Assembly: GCA_021521415.1 (NCBI GenBank)
Contig: JAIQDT010003819.1
Coordinates: forward strand, 124,001 to 188,000
DNA length: 64,000 nt
Direction: 5' to 3'
Origin: Bidens hawaiensis
Lineage: Eukaryota; Streptophyta; Magnoliopsida; Asterales; Asteraceae
In this document: in pieces, positions 11,730-22,246 of the stretch
Layout of the letters: each line of letters opens with the position of its first letter
How positions within the stretch are numbered: the first letter of the stretch is position 1
The notes under the pieces: model-generated
Databases searched by the model: none
What the model was told of the DNA's origin: nothing
Seen by the model: the letters and a program-made list of their open reading frames with translations, nothing else
Translations under genes and position numbers: made by a program

Positions 11730-13674
11730 TCAGGATCCTGGATCTTGGATTTTTTTCCTTTCCAAGAGTTCTTTAAAGTGACCCTTGCTCAGGAGGTATC
11801 CAATTTCCCTCCTTAAGCCGATGCACTCGTCTTCCGTGTGGCCAAAATCTTCGTGGAAGGCGCACCACTTAGACTTTTCCTTGAAGCCGACAGTCTTCTC
11901 ATTCTTTCGGGGCCACCTTGCTTTTTCTCCCAAATCCTTCATGGCACAGATCAAGCCATGAGTGTCTACAGAGAAACAATAGTCGGAGATGCAAGGATAG
12001 TCTTCATCGTCATCTCCTTCTTCAACTGCCCGTACGTTCTGATTGTTGAACTTGGCGTACGGCTTCGAATTTTTGTTTCTGTTCCAGGATCCTTTATTCT
12101 TTTCGGGGGTTTCTTGTTTTGTTTGTCCCCCAAGACTATCCTGGATCCTTCTGTCTTCTTCCAAACGGTTGTATCTCAATGCCCTGCTTCTGAATTCGTC
12201 TAGTGTCCTGCACGGAGTCATCACTAAATCATCATAAAAGGGGGAGCTCTTCTAAATTCCCATCTTGAATGCTTCAACAACAGTAGTCATGTCAAGATTT
12301 GGGATTTCTAGAGCTTCCTTGCCGAAACTGCTAACGAAATCCCTAAGGAATTCATCACTAGGTTGGATAACACGACATAAATCACCGGTTAATCTCTCAA
12401 ATTTCCGACTACAGGAAAATTGAGTGTTAAATAAGTTAACTAAGTGAGAGAAAGAAGTAATCGAAAAAGGAGGAAGACTTAGCAGCCATTTTAGAGCGGC
12501 TCCCGTTAGTGTGGATCCAAAGCCTTTGCATAGGAAAGCTTCTTTGAGTCTCTCCGGAATAGGATTGATCTCCATCCTTTCCCTATACTGTGCTACATGT
12601 TCTTCAGGATCATTGGTTCCATCGTAAGTCTTCATATTCGGAGTCTGGAACCGCTTCGGATTTCAGCATCACAGATAGGCGGAGCAAATATGGATACTTT
12701 GTGGCTTCCCTCAGGTATCTTGGGGATTGGTCTTATGACCCCGGGAACACTGGATATCATATCCTTGAGCTTCTGCAGCTCCTTGGCCATAGCTTGGTTG
12801 ATACCTGCATCCTGCATGGAACCACGGTTAGCACCTAAGGATAAGGGATCATACAAGTTACCTCTTTGCTGAGTGAAGGTTGGCATCTCGGATGAGTAGA
12901 TGGGATAAGAGGAGTCTGCGATAAGAGTTGGTCCTCCAGAGGCTATGATCTGCATGGGGATTATGTCTCCTTCATGGACTTTGAAGGATCGTTGAGGTTG
13001 GACGCCTGAGGATCCTTGATTCGGAAAGAAGGATCCTTGATTCGGGATAAAAGATCCTTGAGGTTGGGTACCGTAGGATCCTTGTGGAAGGATGGCTGAT
13101 TCTTTCCGATAATATGAGGATCCTTGATTCTGCTGACCCATGGATCCTTGTTGGAGGTTAGTCGACCTTAGCTGATCTAACGAGGATCCTTGAGCCTGTT
13201 GGCCCATGGACCTCTGTTGAAGGATAGATGATCCTTGCTGAAAAAGCGAGGATCCTTGGGCCTGTTGATCCATGGACCCTTGTTGAAGGATAGATGATCC
13301 TTGTGAGAACTGAGCCATGGATTCTGGACTGGTGAAATCCAGCATCCTTGGCATCAGGGGGTGAGATCCTCTGCTAGCCTCTTGTTCTTCTTGAGATCTT
13401 CTATCTCACGGAGGATCCTCTGATTGGTCTTGTTCTGCTACTCCATGTATGCTTTAACCTGCGAAAACATAGATGAAACATCACTGTTAGTTTTAATCAC
13501 TGGGGCAGCAACAGCGGTTTTTGAGCTCTGGAAGACCGGCAGTTGCGTCTTGCTCCCAGCAGCAGTAGGCCGTTGCGTTCCCGTGATTGGTGGAGGCATC
13601 AGTGGCAAAGTCCTTGATGAGAGAGGAGCTGTAGCTGGCACGGTTGATGAAGCAGAGGTTGATTGAGAGTCCAT
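11730..13674 (-). pseudogene. gag: Gypsy A gag with Q/G/S repeat domain, broken
   Basis: It begins at an ATG at 13672-13674 (MDSQSTSASS). A TAG interrupts at 13438-13440, where element B has Gln. The next 240 residues (13354-12632) hold a tandem QGSS-rich region, with units such as SSILQQGSMGQQ encoded by repeated ggatcc words. A retrotransposon gag capsid domain follows (12635-12252; EEHVAQYRERMEINPIP), then a C-terminal part with a CAFHEDFGHTEDEC cluster (11830-11880), a zinc-finger-like CX3HX3GHX4C. Frames shift at least twice. Low-complexity Q/G/S N-termini are unusual for gag and may matter for particle assembly (inference). Confidence 0.8.
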
Positions 13675-13739
13675 TGTTAGTGATATGGGTATGAAAAAGT
13701 TGAGAATGATAGGAATAATATGGATTATAGCACCAATTG

Positions 13740-13757
13740 CCCCACGGTGGGCGCCAA
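13740..13757 (-). other. Primer-binding site of Gypsy A
   Basis: The minus strand reads TTGGCGCCCACCGTGGGG two bases inside the LTR. The same sequence lies at the equivalent place in element B. This TGGCGCC-type site is usual in Tat/Athila-group Gypsy elements. I do not assign the exact tRNA. Confidence 0.75.
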
Positions 13758-13759
13758 AT

Positions 13760-14661
13760 TGTTTTGGTTAAAAATCTGCTAAGGATAATGTATCCAAATC
13801 TATTAAGTGAGGTGTAGTGCTAAGATGACAATATTGAGTGTGTAATTGAAATCTTGGTAAACACAATGATTTGATCACGAGGGAAAAATCCCTTGAATAC
13901 GATAATCTTACTTCGGTCAAAACTTAACAAGGTAATCTTTGATCGATTGACTTCGGTCAAGGATTCATGAGGTAATATTTGGTCGAATCAATTCGGTCAA
14001 GGATCAACGAGGTAACCTTTGGTCGGATAGTACGTGATTATAGTAATCTCCAGCACAAAAACCCCCGGACGGTGAAAACTATCACCGTCAATTATATTGA
14101 TAATAAAAGGTGGTTACAAGTGTTGTGGAGTTGATGATCGAGATTGCAAAGTAAACTAGTGATTAGAGAGAGTTTATTGCTTCTGCTCTAGTGTGTGTGA
14201 TGATACATGTGTCTTTTCTACTCGATCATAACTCAATTAAATAAGAAAATACCAATAACAATATTTCCTAACAATCCGGAAGTCTTCCACTAGCCTTTCC
14301 CATGACATTGACCACGTTCCAATAGCCGTTCAGTAGCGAGATAAGCGAAAGAACGAGTCTTGGAGCCGTTGTAGATATTTAAACATCAATCTTCACATGG
14401 ATTCGTCCATTAACAACTATCTTGAATAAGGATCCTGGATTCATACTCCGGCTAGGGAATGGCCCATGAGGACAGTTGATGCCAGCATGTCTTAGGTTTG
14501 TCGTACCTGTCTAACATATTACCACACTAAACGCAATCATTAGTAAACAAATAATACCGAGGATCGTCGATCCTTTATACCCTGATACACATTTCAGGAA
14601 TAATCTATCCGTAAGATAGTTAAGGATAAAGGATCCTCAGCATAAATTTCATACCCTAACA
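13760..14661 (-). repeat. 5' LTR of Gypsy A (902 bp)
   Basis: Its ends are TGTTAGGGTATGA (minus strand, 14661) and CCAAAACA (13760), next to the primer site. It is homologous to the LTR of element B at both ends but longer. A main part of the difference is a roughly 40-bp unit present three times at about 13910-14035 (keyed on ttcggtcaa ... aggtaa). AAGGATCC-type words recur throughout. No protein is encoded. Confidence 0.85.
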
Positions 14662-16550
14662 AAGAGGTATCCAATTTCCCTCCTTAAACCAATACAACCT
14701 TCTGTCTAATGGCCAAACTCTTCATGGAATGCACACCACTTGGACTTGCCTTTAAAGGATGTTGTTTTCTCATTTTTTCGAGGCCACCTTGCTTTCTCTC
14801 CAAGATCCGTCATGGCACAAATCAAACAATGAGTATCAATAGAGAAGCAATACTCGGAAATACTTGGGTAGTCATCATCATCTTCTCCTTCTTCAACTGC
14901 CCGGACATTTTGATTGTTGAACTTGGAGTACGGCTTTGAGTTGTTGTTCCTAAATGAGGATTGTTGTTTCTGGTTAGTTGACTCTTGTTTCATTGGAGCT
15001 CCTAACCCTTCTTGGATCTTCTTGTCATCCTCTGGCCTTATAAATATGAGTGCCCTGTTTCTGACTTCATCTAAAATCCTGCATGGAGTCATCACAAGAT
15101 CGTCATAAAATGGGGAGCCCCTTTGAAGTCCCATCTTGAATGCTTCTACATCCGTAGCCATATCAAGACTAGGGATCTCTAGGGCCTCCTGCCAAACCTT
15201 GTAACAAAATCAATAAGGGATTCATTATAAGGTTGGACAACTCTATACAAATCAATAGTTAACTTCTCAAATTTCCTACTACAAGAAAATTGGATGTTGA
15301 ACAAGTTAACTAAATGTGAAAAAAAAGTAACGGAAAAGGGAGGAAGACTTAGCAGCCATTTTAATGCAGATCCTGTTAGTGTGAATCCGAAACCCTTGCA
15401 TAGACAAGCCTCCTTGAGTTTTTCGGGAATTGGATTGATTTCCATTCTCTCCCTGTATTGAGCCACATGCTCTTCGGGATTAGTTGTCCCATCATACACC
15501 TTCATGTTGGGGATCTGAAATCGTTTTGGGACTTCCGCATCACAAATAGGTCGAGCAAATCTAGACAACTTGTGGCTTCCTTCTGGTATTTCAGGGATCG
15601 AACGGAACACTCCTGGCACGCTGGATATCATATCCTTAAGCTTCTGAAGTTCCTTAGCCATAGCCTGGTTGATACCTGTATCCTGCATAGAGCCAAGGTT
15701 AGTGTCTAAGGATATATGATTATACATGTTACCTCTCGGTTGATTGAACGTTGGTATTCCAGAAGTGTAGCCAAGATAAGAAGCATCTGCTATAGGAGTT
15801 GGTCCACCATAGGCAATGGTTTGCATGGGGATTATGTCTCCTTCATGAACCTCTGAGGATCTTTGATGTTGCAACCCTGAGGATCCTTAATTCTGCCATA
15901 AGGATCCTTGAGGTTGGGAGCTAAAGGATCCTTGGTGATACATCCCAGAGGATCCTGGTTGAAGGAACGAGGATCCTTGAGTTTGCTGACCCATGGATCC
16001 CTGTTGAAGGATAGATGATCCTTGTTGAAGGAACGAGAATCCTTGAGTTTGCTGACCCATGGACCCCTGTTGAAGGATAGGTGATCCTTGTTGAAGGAAC
16101 AAGGATCCTTGAGTTTGCTGACCTATGAACCCCTGTTGAAGGATAGATGATCCTTGCAGGAAGATGGAGGATCCATGATTCTGTTGAGCCACAGATCCTA
16201 GAGTAGTGAAATCCAGAATTCTTGGCGTCAAAGGAGTCTGATCCTCCAGTGGCCTCTTATTCTTCTTGAGATCTTCAATTTCACGTAAGATTTTCTGGTT
16301 GGTTTGGTTCTGCTGCTCCATGTATGCCTTAACCTGTGAAAACATAGCAGAAACATCACTGTTAGAGTTAACCACCGATGTGGCAGCAGTGGTTTTTGAG
16401 CCCTGGAAGACTGGAATTTGTGTCTTGTTTCCAGCCGTGGTAGTTCTTGGGGCTACTGCTAGCAGAGGAGGTATCGGTGGAAAAGTCCTTGATGAGAGAG
16501 GAACCAAAAGATGGCATGGTTGATGAAGCAGAGGTTGATTGAGAGGCCAT
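14662..16550 (-). pseudogene. gag: Gypsy B gag, truncated
   Basis: Starts at an ATG at 16548-16550 (MASQSTSASST). A frame change follows soon after, then a 15887-16490 stretch with four or five Q/G/S repeat units (FLQQGSSILQQGS). The capsid-like domain is at 15179-15874 with EEHVAQYRERMEINPIP, as in Gypsy A, and the C-terminal part is at 14706-15161 (WCAFHEEFGH). A stop follows that His at 14703-14705. The protein is cut by the insertion of A. It is useful mainly as a comparator that shows which stops in A are recent. Confidence 0.8.
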
Positions 16551-16616
16551 TGAAAGTGGTATGGGTATGAAAAGGTTGAAAATTGATAGAAAATAATCTG
16601 GATTATAGCACCAATT

Positions 16617-16635
16617 GCCCCACGGTGGGCGCCAA
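16617..16635 (-). other. Primer-binding site of Gypsy B
   Basis: Same TTGGCGCCCACCGTGGGG sequence as in Gypsy A, two bases inside the LTR edge. Confidence 0.75.
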
Positions 16636-16637
16636 AT

Positions 16638-17281
16638 TGTTTTGGACAAAAATCCGCAAAGGATAATGTATCCAAATCTGTTATGTGAGGATTAGTGCTA
16701 TGATGATAATAATGAATATATGAACAAAATAGAGATGAACACTGTGATTTGTTACGAGGAAAAGCCCTTGATCTTCGTCGGATCGCCGGCACAAAAACCC
16801 CGGGTGATGACAAATCGTCTATCACCACTTTATTAATAAAAAAAACAAGGTTACAAGGGTTGGAAGCTTTGATCAGTGATTACACTGATCTCTAAGTGTG
16901 TGTGTGTATGCTGCTGAATTCGTAGTGAATTGTGTGTCCTCTTCCTAGCTGATCATAGCCTCTATATATACATGAAATACAAATAAGTAAACTCATATTT
17001 TTTAGCCACTAATCAAGCCATTCCTTCCATTTATTAATTGTAGCCATTTAATGCATTAAATATGCTATTTAATGACACTGATTGCGAGATCACAGGTTGG
17101 ACTTGGTCACTAGCCGTTATACCTACCAAAAATATCAAGATAATAAAGTAAAATCGTTAATAAATAACAAGTACTGAGGATCATTGATCCTGACAGGATC
17201 TGCAACATATTCTAAGGATAATTGATCCATATTATATGCCAGGATAACATATCCACAGTGTCAAATTTCCGTGCACTAACA
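16638..17281 (-). repeat. 5' LTR of Gypsy B (644 bp)
   Basis: The minus strand begins TGTTAGTGCACGG at 17281 and ends TTTTGTCCAAAACA at 16638. A TATA-like TATATATAGAGG (minus) lies at about 16960-16971. It shares both ends with LTR A but lacks the three-copy 40-bp expansion. The sequence right of 17281 belongs to the Athila-like element. Confidence 0.8.
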
Positions 17282-17375
17282 AAAGGTCTTGCCAAGACCT
17301 TCGTTAAACTTGGCCTTGTAAATATGTTCCGTTGTTTTCCTAAAAAAATAACATATATTTTTATATTAAGTGTCT

Positions 17376-17525
17376 AAAACATGGAGGCGTGCTCCAAGAA
17401 GCACGGTCCCGTGCCAAAAAGTGTGGGCCGAAATCTTCGTTGCAAAAATCTCAGTCAGACTGGTTTGTAACAGAATTGTCAGACCAAAAATACGGGGTCA
17501 TGCTTCACCAAGCACGGGGCCGTGC
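17376..17525 (+). repeat. GCACGGggCCGTGC dyad pairs, cassette 1
   Basis: Two paired palindromic words (about 17380-17418 and 17490-17526). Each pair is two near-palindromes gcayggggccgtgc separated by about 8 bp with a ttc..caa linker. Equivalent pairs are at 18157-18192, 18268-18303, 18950-18987, 19418-19455, 19508-19566 and four times in the LTR (22955-23250). The last pair is about 15 bp upstream of a TATA box in cassettes 1 and 2 and in the LTR. Confidence 0.7.
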
Positions 17526-17541
17526 CTGACAGCTAGTTGGC

Positions 17542-17548
17542 TATAAAT
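17542..17548 (+). promoter_or_regulatory. TATA box of small ORF cassette 1
   Basis: ggctataaatgg, 16 bp after a dyad pair and 85 bp before the first ATG (17627). The placement matches that in the LTR (23267), so it is a plausible internal promoter. Confidence 0.5.
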
Positions 17549-17626
17549 GGAACCCCTTGCTAGTGTATTCCTTGCACCAACCCAAACAAAAACATTCTTC
17601 CCTAAGATCACAACAAGCCTACTGAG

Positions 17627-17902
17627 ATGAACGAAGAAGTTCTCACTCCTCGTCAACCGAGGAACGAAACATGACACGTAATCAAAGACGAGCTTTTGAT
17701 GAAGTTACAAGAACTCATCAAAGAACTCACGGAGATGAATCTCCTTGCAGAGATGCGTTTCATTCAACTCACCGAATCTGTAGAAAGTATGAAAATGGAG
17801 CTTTGGGACATCAACGAACATCTCGAATTTCAAGTTCTCCGATTCACGTACTTTCCTCCGCCCGGACCATTCGACGGAAGAGAACCCTTCGGTGGGATGT
17901 AG
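17627..17902 (+). pseudogene. Small coiled-coil ORF 1 (Athila-like post-pol)
   Basis: Reading from the ATG at 17627 the frame gives MNEEVLTPRQPRNET, then a TGA at 17672-17674, and continues open to 17902. The downstream 70 residues are a heptad-rich helix (LQELIKELTEMNLLAEMRF) followed by a Pro/Gly tail. It resembles the 18377-18718 ORF in the LQ..(I/V)....N..AE.R.I.LT..VE pattern, so the two look like a duplicated pair. The function is unknown. It is not a recognised domain. Confidence 0.5.
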
Positions 17903-18320
17903 AGACTTTATTTTTCTGTTTTCATGAGTAAACAAGTGCACTAGGCACAATGTGTTAGGACCCTCGGGCTTAAACCGATTAAATTTATGTTTTAGGAAAA
18001 CTGGGCTTATCGCGTAATTGTTTTAAGAATTTTTAATTTTAATGAAAAGTAATTTTTAGGATGATCAAACAGTTAAAATAACATGCTAAACATCATTCTA
18101 AAATTTCCGGCTCTCGTGTTTGGCTGAAAATTCAAAGAAAATTTCAGTGACAAAAAGCATGGGGCCGTGCTTCTTGAAGCATGGGGCCGTGGTCACCCTA
18201 GAATCTTCAGATTTATACGCGCTGACTCTGTACAATTCTCTGAATCAGAAACATTTATTCCCATAGCAGCATGGGGCCGTGTTCCAAAAAGCACGGGGGC
18301 GTGCTCAATGTTACAGTCTC

Positions 18321-18327
18321 TATATAA
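18321..18327 (+). promoter_or_regulatory. TATA-like box of small ORF cassette 2
   Basis: tctctatataatgc about 15 bp after a dyad pair (18268-18303) and 56 bp before the ATG at 18377. The layout is the same as in cassette 1. Confidence 0.45.
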
Positions 18328-18376
18328 TGCATGCAAAACTCACTATTCCATTTATACCAAACACAAGTTTACTGAA

Positions 18377-18718
18377 ATGGAAAATAAGAATAAGGAATGG
18401 AGACCAGTGAGAAGGGGCAATCATGGTGATTCTTCCTCAAACCTTGAGGAAGAGATCATGAGGCTCCAATGCATTGTGAGAGACCAAGTCGAGAGTAATA
18501 TCCAAGCCGAAGCTCGCCTAATCGAGCTGACCAACAAAGTCGAACTACTTCGGTTCGAGAACTTCCACATCGTCGAAAGTCACAACAAAGATGTGGACTT
18601 CAAACTCAACTATCTTAACCGAGAGATCGCAAAGCACGATAAAAAGCTTTCCGAGCTCTTGGAAGCCAAACGAGCCCCACCACACATTCAAGACTTGTTC
18701 GGGAATGGTGGTCTTTAG
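18377..18718 (+). CDS. Small coiled-coil ORF 2 (Athila-like post-pol)
   Basis: 113 residues starting at MENKNKEW. The frame is also open upstream to 18167, but that part is the dyad-rich leader, so the ATG at 18377 after the TATA box is preferred. Residues 25-100 are strongly heptad-patterned (EEEIMRLQCIVRDQVESN ... NREIAKHDKKLSELLEAK), predicting a long coiled coil, with a basic N-terminus. It is homologous in pattern to the 17627 ORF. No enzymatic motif is visible. It could be an accessory or structural protein. It is intact, which is notable in an otherwise decayed element. Confidence 0.5.
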   Translation: MENKNKEWRPVRRGNHGDSSSNLEEEIMRLQCIVRDQVESNIQAEARLIELTNKVELLRFENFHIVESHNKDVDFKLNYLNREIAKHDKKLSELLEAKRAPPHIQDLFGNGGL

Positions 18719-19129
18719 AAGTTCGGACTTTGTCTTGCTTGGAGTCACTCTTGCTAGTTATGTTTTAGGAAATTCGGGATTGTTGTCATACTTTTCTTTC
18801 TTACATGTTTTTATTTTTCAATGTTTAATGAAGATTAGGACTTTTAATTTCTATTTAAACTTAATCCTTAACGAAAAAAATCAGTTAACAAAATGAACCA
18901 ACTCAACAAATAAACAGCAACACAAAAAGAAACTGACTTCTTTACACAACATGGTACTGTGCTTCAAAACGCACGGGGTCGTGCTTATGTCTACCATACA
19001 GTTACGTTTTTTTAATAAAATAACATTTCCACTAACTTAACCCTAAACCAACTTCGTCCAAGTTGAAAACCGATGCCTCTTTGTCTATAACTCAATTCTT
19101 TGCTTCAAATCTTCGATTTCCAACCAAAG

Positions 19130-19638
19130 GTATGTTAATTTAGTGAATCTATTGTTCAAATACATCATTCTAGGTCTTAAATAAACCCTAAATCTCACTA
19201 GTTGATGAAATCGGGTCTAAACCCGGAAAAATAAATGGGTTAATTGTTTAGATAATAGTGAGTTGTCAGATATATTTACACTTAAGCTTTATTGAGAAAA
19301 AACATTAGGGTTCGGATCTTGGATGATTTGTTTAACAAATTGAACCCGAATGATATGTTAAAACCGGTTGGAATCACAACTTCGAGTCTTGACTATGGTA
19401 TAATTAGGATTAAAAACACGGGTTGTGCTTTACAAAACACGACCCGTGGTCACCCAATGGTCAACAAAAGTTAAAATCAGAAACTAGTTAAACTGCAAGG
19501 GACCCGCAACATGGGGCCGTGCTTTTCCAAAACATGGGGTCGTGCTTCAGGAAGCATGGCACCATGGTTTTGCAAACTGTTCCAAGTTTTCACCTGTTTT
19601 TTTAATAAGAAATCAACTAAACTGAGCATAAATTGCAG
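19130..19638 (+). other. Putative leader intron before the ATHILA ORF-1-like gene
   Basis: The left edge reads accaaag|gtatgt, a good plant 5' splice site. The right edge reads aaattgcag|ATG, with a T-rich tract (cacctgttttttt) about 40 nt upstream and ctaaac/ctgagc branch candidates. It contains two dyad clusters. Splicing is inferred only. RNA reads would decide it. Confidence 0.5.
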
Positions 19639-20904
19639 ATGGCTTAATACGGTGACGATGAACACGCTTTCCTGGTCTTTCATGAAGAAAACGACAGAGA
19701 TATACGGGCCCGACAACGAATGGGCTACCTTAACAACCGCCTCCCCGAAGCATATTTCTATGCTTTCAAAGACACACCAAAGCAAGTAAACCAATGGGAA
19801 AGGTACAAAAAGTTCGTGAAAGGGTCGTGGTTGCGTGTTTTGAATCAGAAAGGTAAAGTAGTAACCGAGCTGACCAAGGTGTTTTTGGCCTTGTTCATTT
19901 TCAATACGAGGAATTTGACTATGTGGGACGAGGATGCTGTTGAATTTAGGTGTGGGGGAGAGTGGTATACGACATCGGTTACCCAGTTGGGGATTAATTT
20001 GGGTATTTATACGAGTGAAGAAACTGACAGTCCCATCTGGTTCGAATCTATGACCACATTTGCGTATGAGGATGCTGACGAGTCAGTAAAAGCGGGTGAT
20101 ACCAGAAAACAAGCATGGGAATTATTAAATTTCGGGGATGAAGAATACTGTGCTAACAGCTCGAAGAGCACCGCCTTAAGTGACCCACTCATGAGATACA
20201 TTCACCATATGTTGAGCCACACGGTAACAACACGTGGTCAAATTGAAGGAGTCGTAAATCTAAGGGATTTATGGGCCGTGTATTGCATTAATAATGACAT
20301 GGCTTGCAACATCACTTTTCTGTTTTGTCATCTTTTCAGAATAAATGCAAATGCAAAGAGCCCGAATACCCCGATTTTTGGCGGTGCATGGATTTATAAG
20401 CTTTAAAAATCCTATCGTGCAGACACAGAAGGAACCCGAAGCCCGAACCCGATCGCACTGAACCTCAGTTATTGCATCAGCATGCAAATGGTCCAACAGG
20501 TCAGCCGAAACCCGGAAATGTGGAGGTTTCAGGATACCCTAAACCAGATTTGGGATCCTGAGGAACCGACTGAGATAATGATCTAGGACATACCCAAGAG
20601 GAGAGGAGGATCACCAACCCAACAGATCCGCCGTCGCACTTACCATCAGCAGGGAGGCCCATCATCATCAGGAGCCGGCCCCAGCTCATTATACCACAGC
20701 CAATACTCATTTGATGGCCTATACGGGCCCATTGACCAGTTCCAAGCTAACACTACCGCCTCGTTTGATAGGTCATTAGGAAAGATTGCGGATTCAGGCG
20801 CATAGAGAGCCGCATATTATGCAGAGACGAGGCGAGAGATCAACCGATTGAGTGATCTCATAGAAAGGCAATGGGGACCCTTCGACCAGAACACGGGTAA
20901 CTGA
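19639..20904 (+). pseudogene. ATHILA ORF-1-like protein (post-pol), 421 residues, four stops
   Basis: A single frame runs from the ATG at 19639 to a TGA at 20902-20904, interrupted by nonsense codons at codon 3 (TAA), 20404-20406 (TAA), 20584-20586 (TAG) and 20803-20805 (TAG). The core (19720-20400) has the ATHILA ORF-1 pattern: FRCGGEWYTTSVTQLGINLG (19940-20000), then LMRYIHHMLSHT and VNLRDLWAVYCINN. The tail is Ser/Gly/Pro-rich, then helical. In Athila elements this ORF lies after pol, where an envelope gene sits in retroviruses. I see no signal peptide or membrane segment, so an envelope role is not supported by sequence. The ATG follows a CAG acceptor directly. Confidence 0.7.
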
Positions 20905-21643
20905 CAAGCAGCGACAATGGTAGGTCTGGTATGTGTATGGGTTTGGGAGGTAGTACCTTATTGACATTATATCATGCTTGTTTATAGCAATTTACATTCT
21001 ATCGTTTGTTTGGTTGGTTGGTTGGATACTTTTCATGGTCATGGGTGCCAAGACATTTTCGTAGGAACTTATTTAGCTAGTATAGGCAGGGTATAGATGA
21101 TTCCATACCCAATTTTCAGTAGTATTATGCTTGGTTGTTTGCAGTTTTTTGTTATTCAGGTACAAAAGAGGAAAACGGACAAAAAGCAGGGGACGCTCTG
21201 TCGAAATTTCGTTAGCCCGTAGGGAAGTACCTCTCCATTTTACCCATCATACTTCATGAATCTAATTATAAACTTTTATATATATTTTCATATTGAGAAC
21301 AATGTGAGATTCAAGTGTGGGGAGGGAATTACTTGACCAATTTCTTGCTCAACTAATAATAAAATTCTCCATTAAACGAAATTTTTTACACCAAACAAAG
21401 ACCATTTTTTATAATCAAACCAAAAGAAAGTCTAGAAATTTTTTTTTGCAAATAACCAAACTAAAAATCTATTATAACCAAAAAAATGAAAAAAGTAAAA
21501 AGAAGTTTTGTAATATTGAGAATAAATTTATGCAAAATATGACGTTTATACCAAATTCCTTCGTTACTGTGAGATAAACGTCTTACCATATAAATATTTT
21601 TTTGGAAGCATTAGTGAGTCATATGTTTCATGTGATTTAGAAC
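20905..21643 (+). other. Spacer with first polypurine-like caagtgtgggg
   Basis: Non-coding spacer inside the Athila-like element. It includes ttcaagtgtggggaggga (about 21311-21328), the Athila-group phrase often found after the last ORF. An A-rich stretch follows at 21350-21550. I see no gene here. Confidence 0.5.
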
Positions 21644-22246
21644 TTGTCACATTTATTCATTTCAAGACCACACGAAGCGTTGTATAAAGAAGAAGGTAAT
21701 ATTGTTACAAACCCCTCAAACCATTCTCCAAATTACAAAACCCTAAACCAAAACCTTACCACTTTATCCCTCTCACCAGTAAAATACAACACTGGTCTTT
21801 TACCGGCAGACCCTAAAGAACTGGAAATGCATTCTTTCGATTTCAATTTCCTTTGTTGCATGCATTTCGCAAAACCTAGGTTGCCTCCAGAACTTAGGGA
21901 GAGAAATTTTCTCTTTATAAATGAGGTGAGGAAAAAGTGGCGCCAAGATGAACAAAGTCCACCATTTTGTGGAGTTTCCAAAAGGGCAATGAAAAGAAGA
22001 GCAAAAAGATATGAACGATGCTTAGGATGCGGAAACTGGTCCCACTAAGGAAGATGTAGAAAAAGTCAAACTCAGTCTCAACATGAATATACCGAACTAA
22101 TGAGGGTGGGGGCAATTAGGCTCAAAGCCGAACGGTCCATTAGAGTTGAGAGTTATGTTCAGAGCGGGATTGAGGAAGAACTGATTCACATCCTCGACAA
22201 AACTGGTCTTGACGATCTGACCTTAAAAGAGTCACTTGGTTTGTGA
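21644..22246 (+). pseudogene. Zinc-motif basic protein remnant in Athila-like element
   Basis: An open frame of about 200 codons with one in-frame TAA (22046-22048) and no ATG at its left end. The first Met is near 21827. Around 21975-22060 there is a strongly basic run (KRAMKRRAKRYER) immediately followed by C-X2-C, then His and Cys across the stop, a zinc-knuckle-like cluster. The C-terminal 55 residues are helical and charged. A basic stretch next to a Cys cluster occurs in gag nucleocapsids and also in cysteine-rich nucleic-acid-binding proteins of some plant RNA viruses (Carla_C4-like). I cannot decide between these by eye. Confidence 0.4.

Larger units (their letters stand above)
7445..14661 (-). 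mobile_element. Gypsy element A, Tat lineage (3' LTR missing)
   Basis: Order on the minus strand is LTR, primer site, gag, protease, RT, RNase H, second RNase H, integrase. The second, archaeal-type RNase H is the hallmark of the plant Tat lineage (Ogre/Retand/TatIV group). The 3' end stops about 120 bp past integrase, where the Copia-1 LTR begins. The 5' LTR abuts gag of a related element (B) at 14661/14662, so A inserted into B. Most of the coding region is broken, but the integrase ORF is open. Confidence 0.9.
14662..17281 (-). mobile_element. Gypsy element B, 5' end only (gag and LTR)
   Basis: A relative of Gypsy A in the same orientation: LTR, primer site and most of gag. It is cut at 14662 exactly where Gypsy A's LTR begins, inside the gag C-terminus (after the codons for EIGYL). 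The rest of B must lie beyond the left edge or be deleted. It is therefore older than A. Confidence 0.85.
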
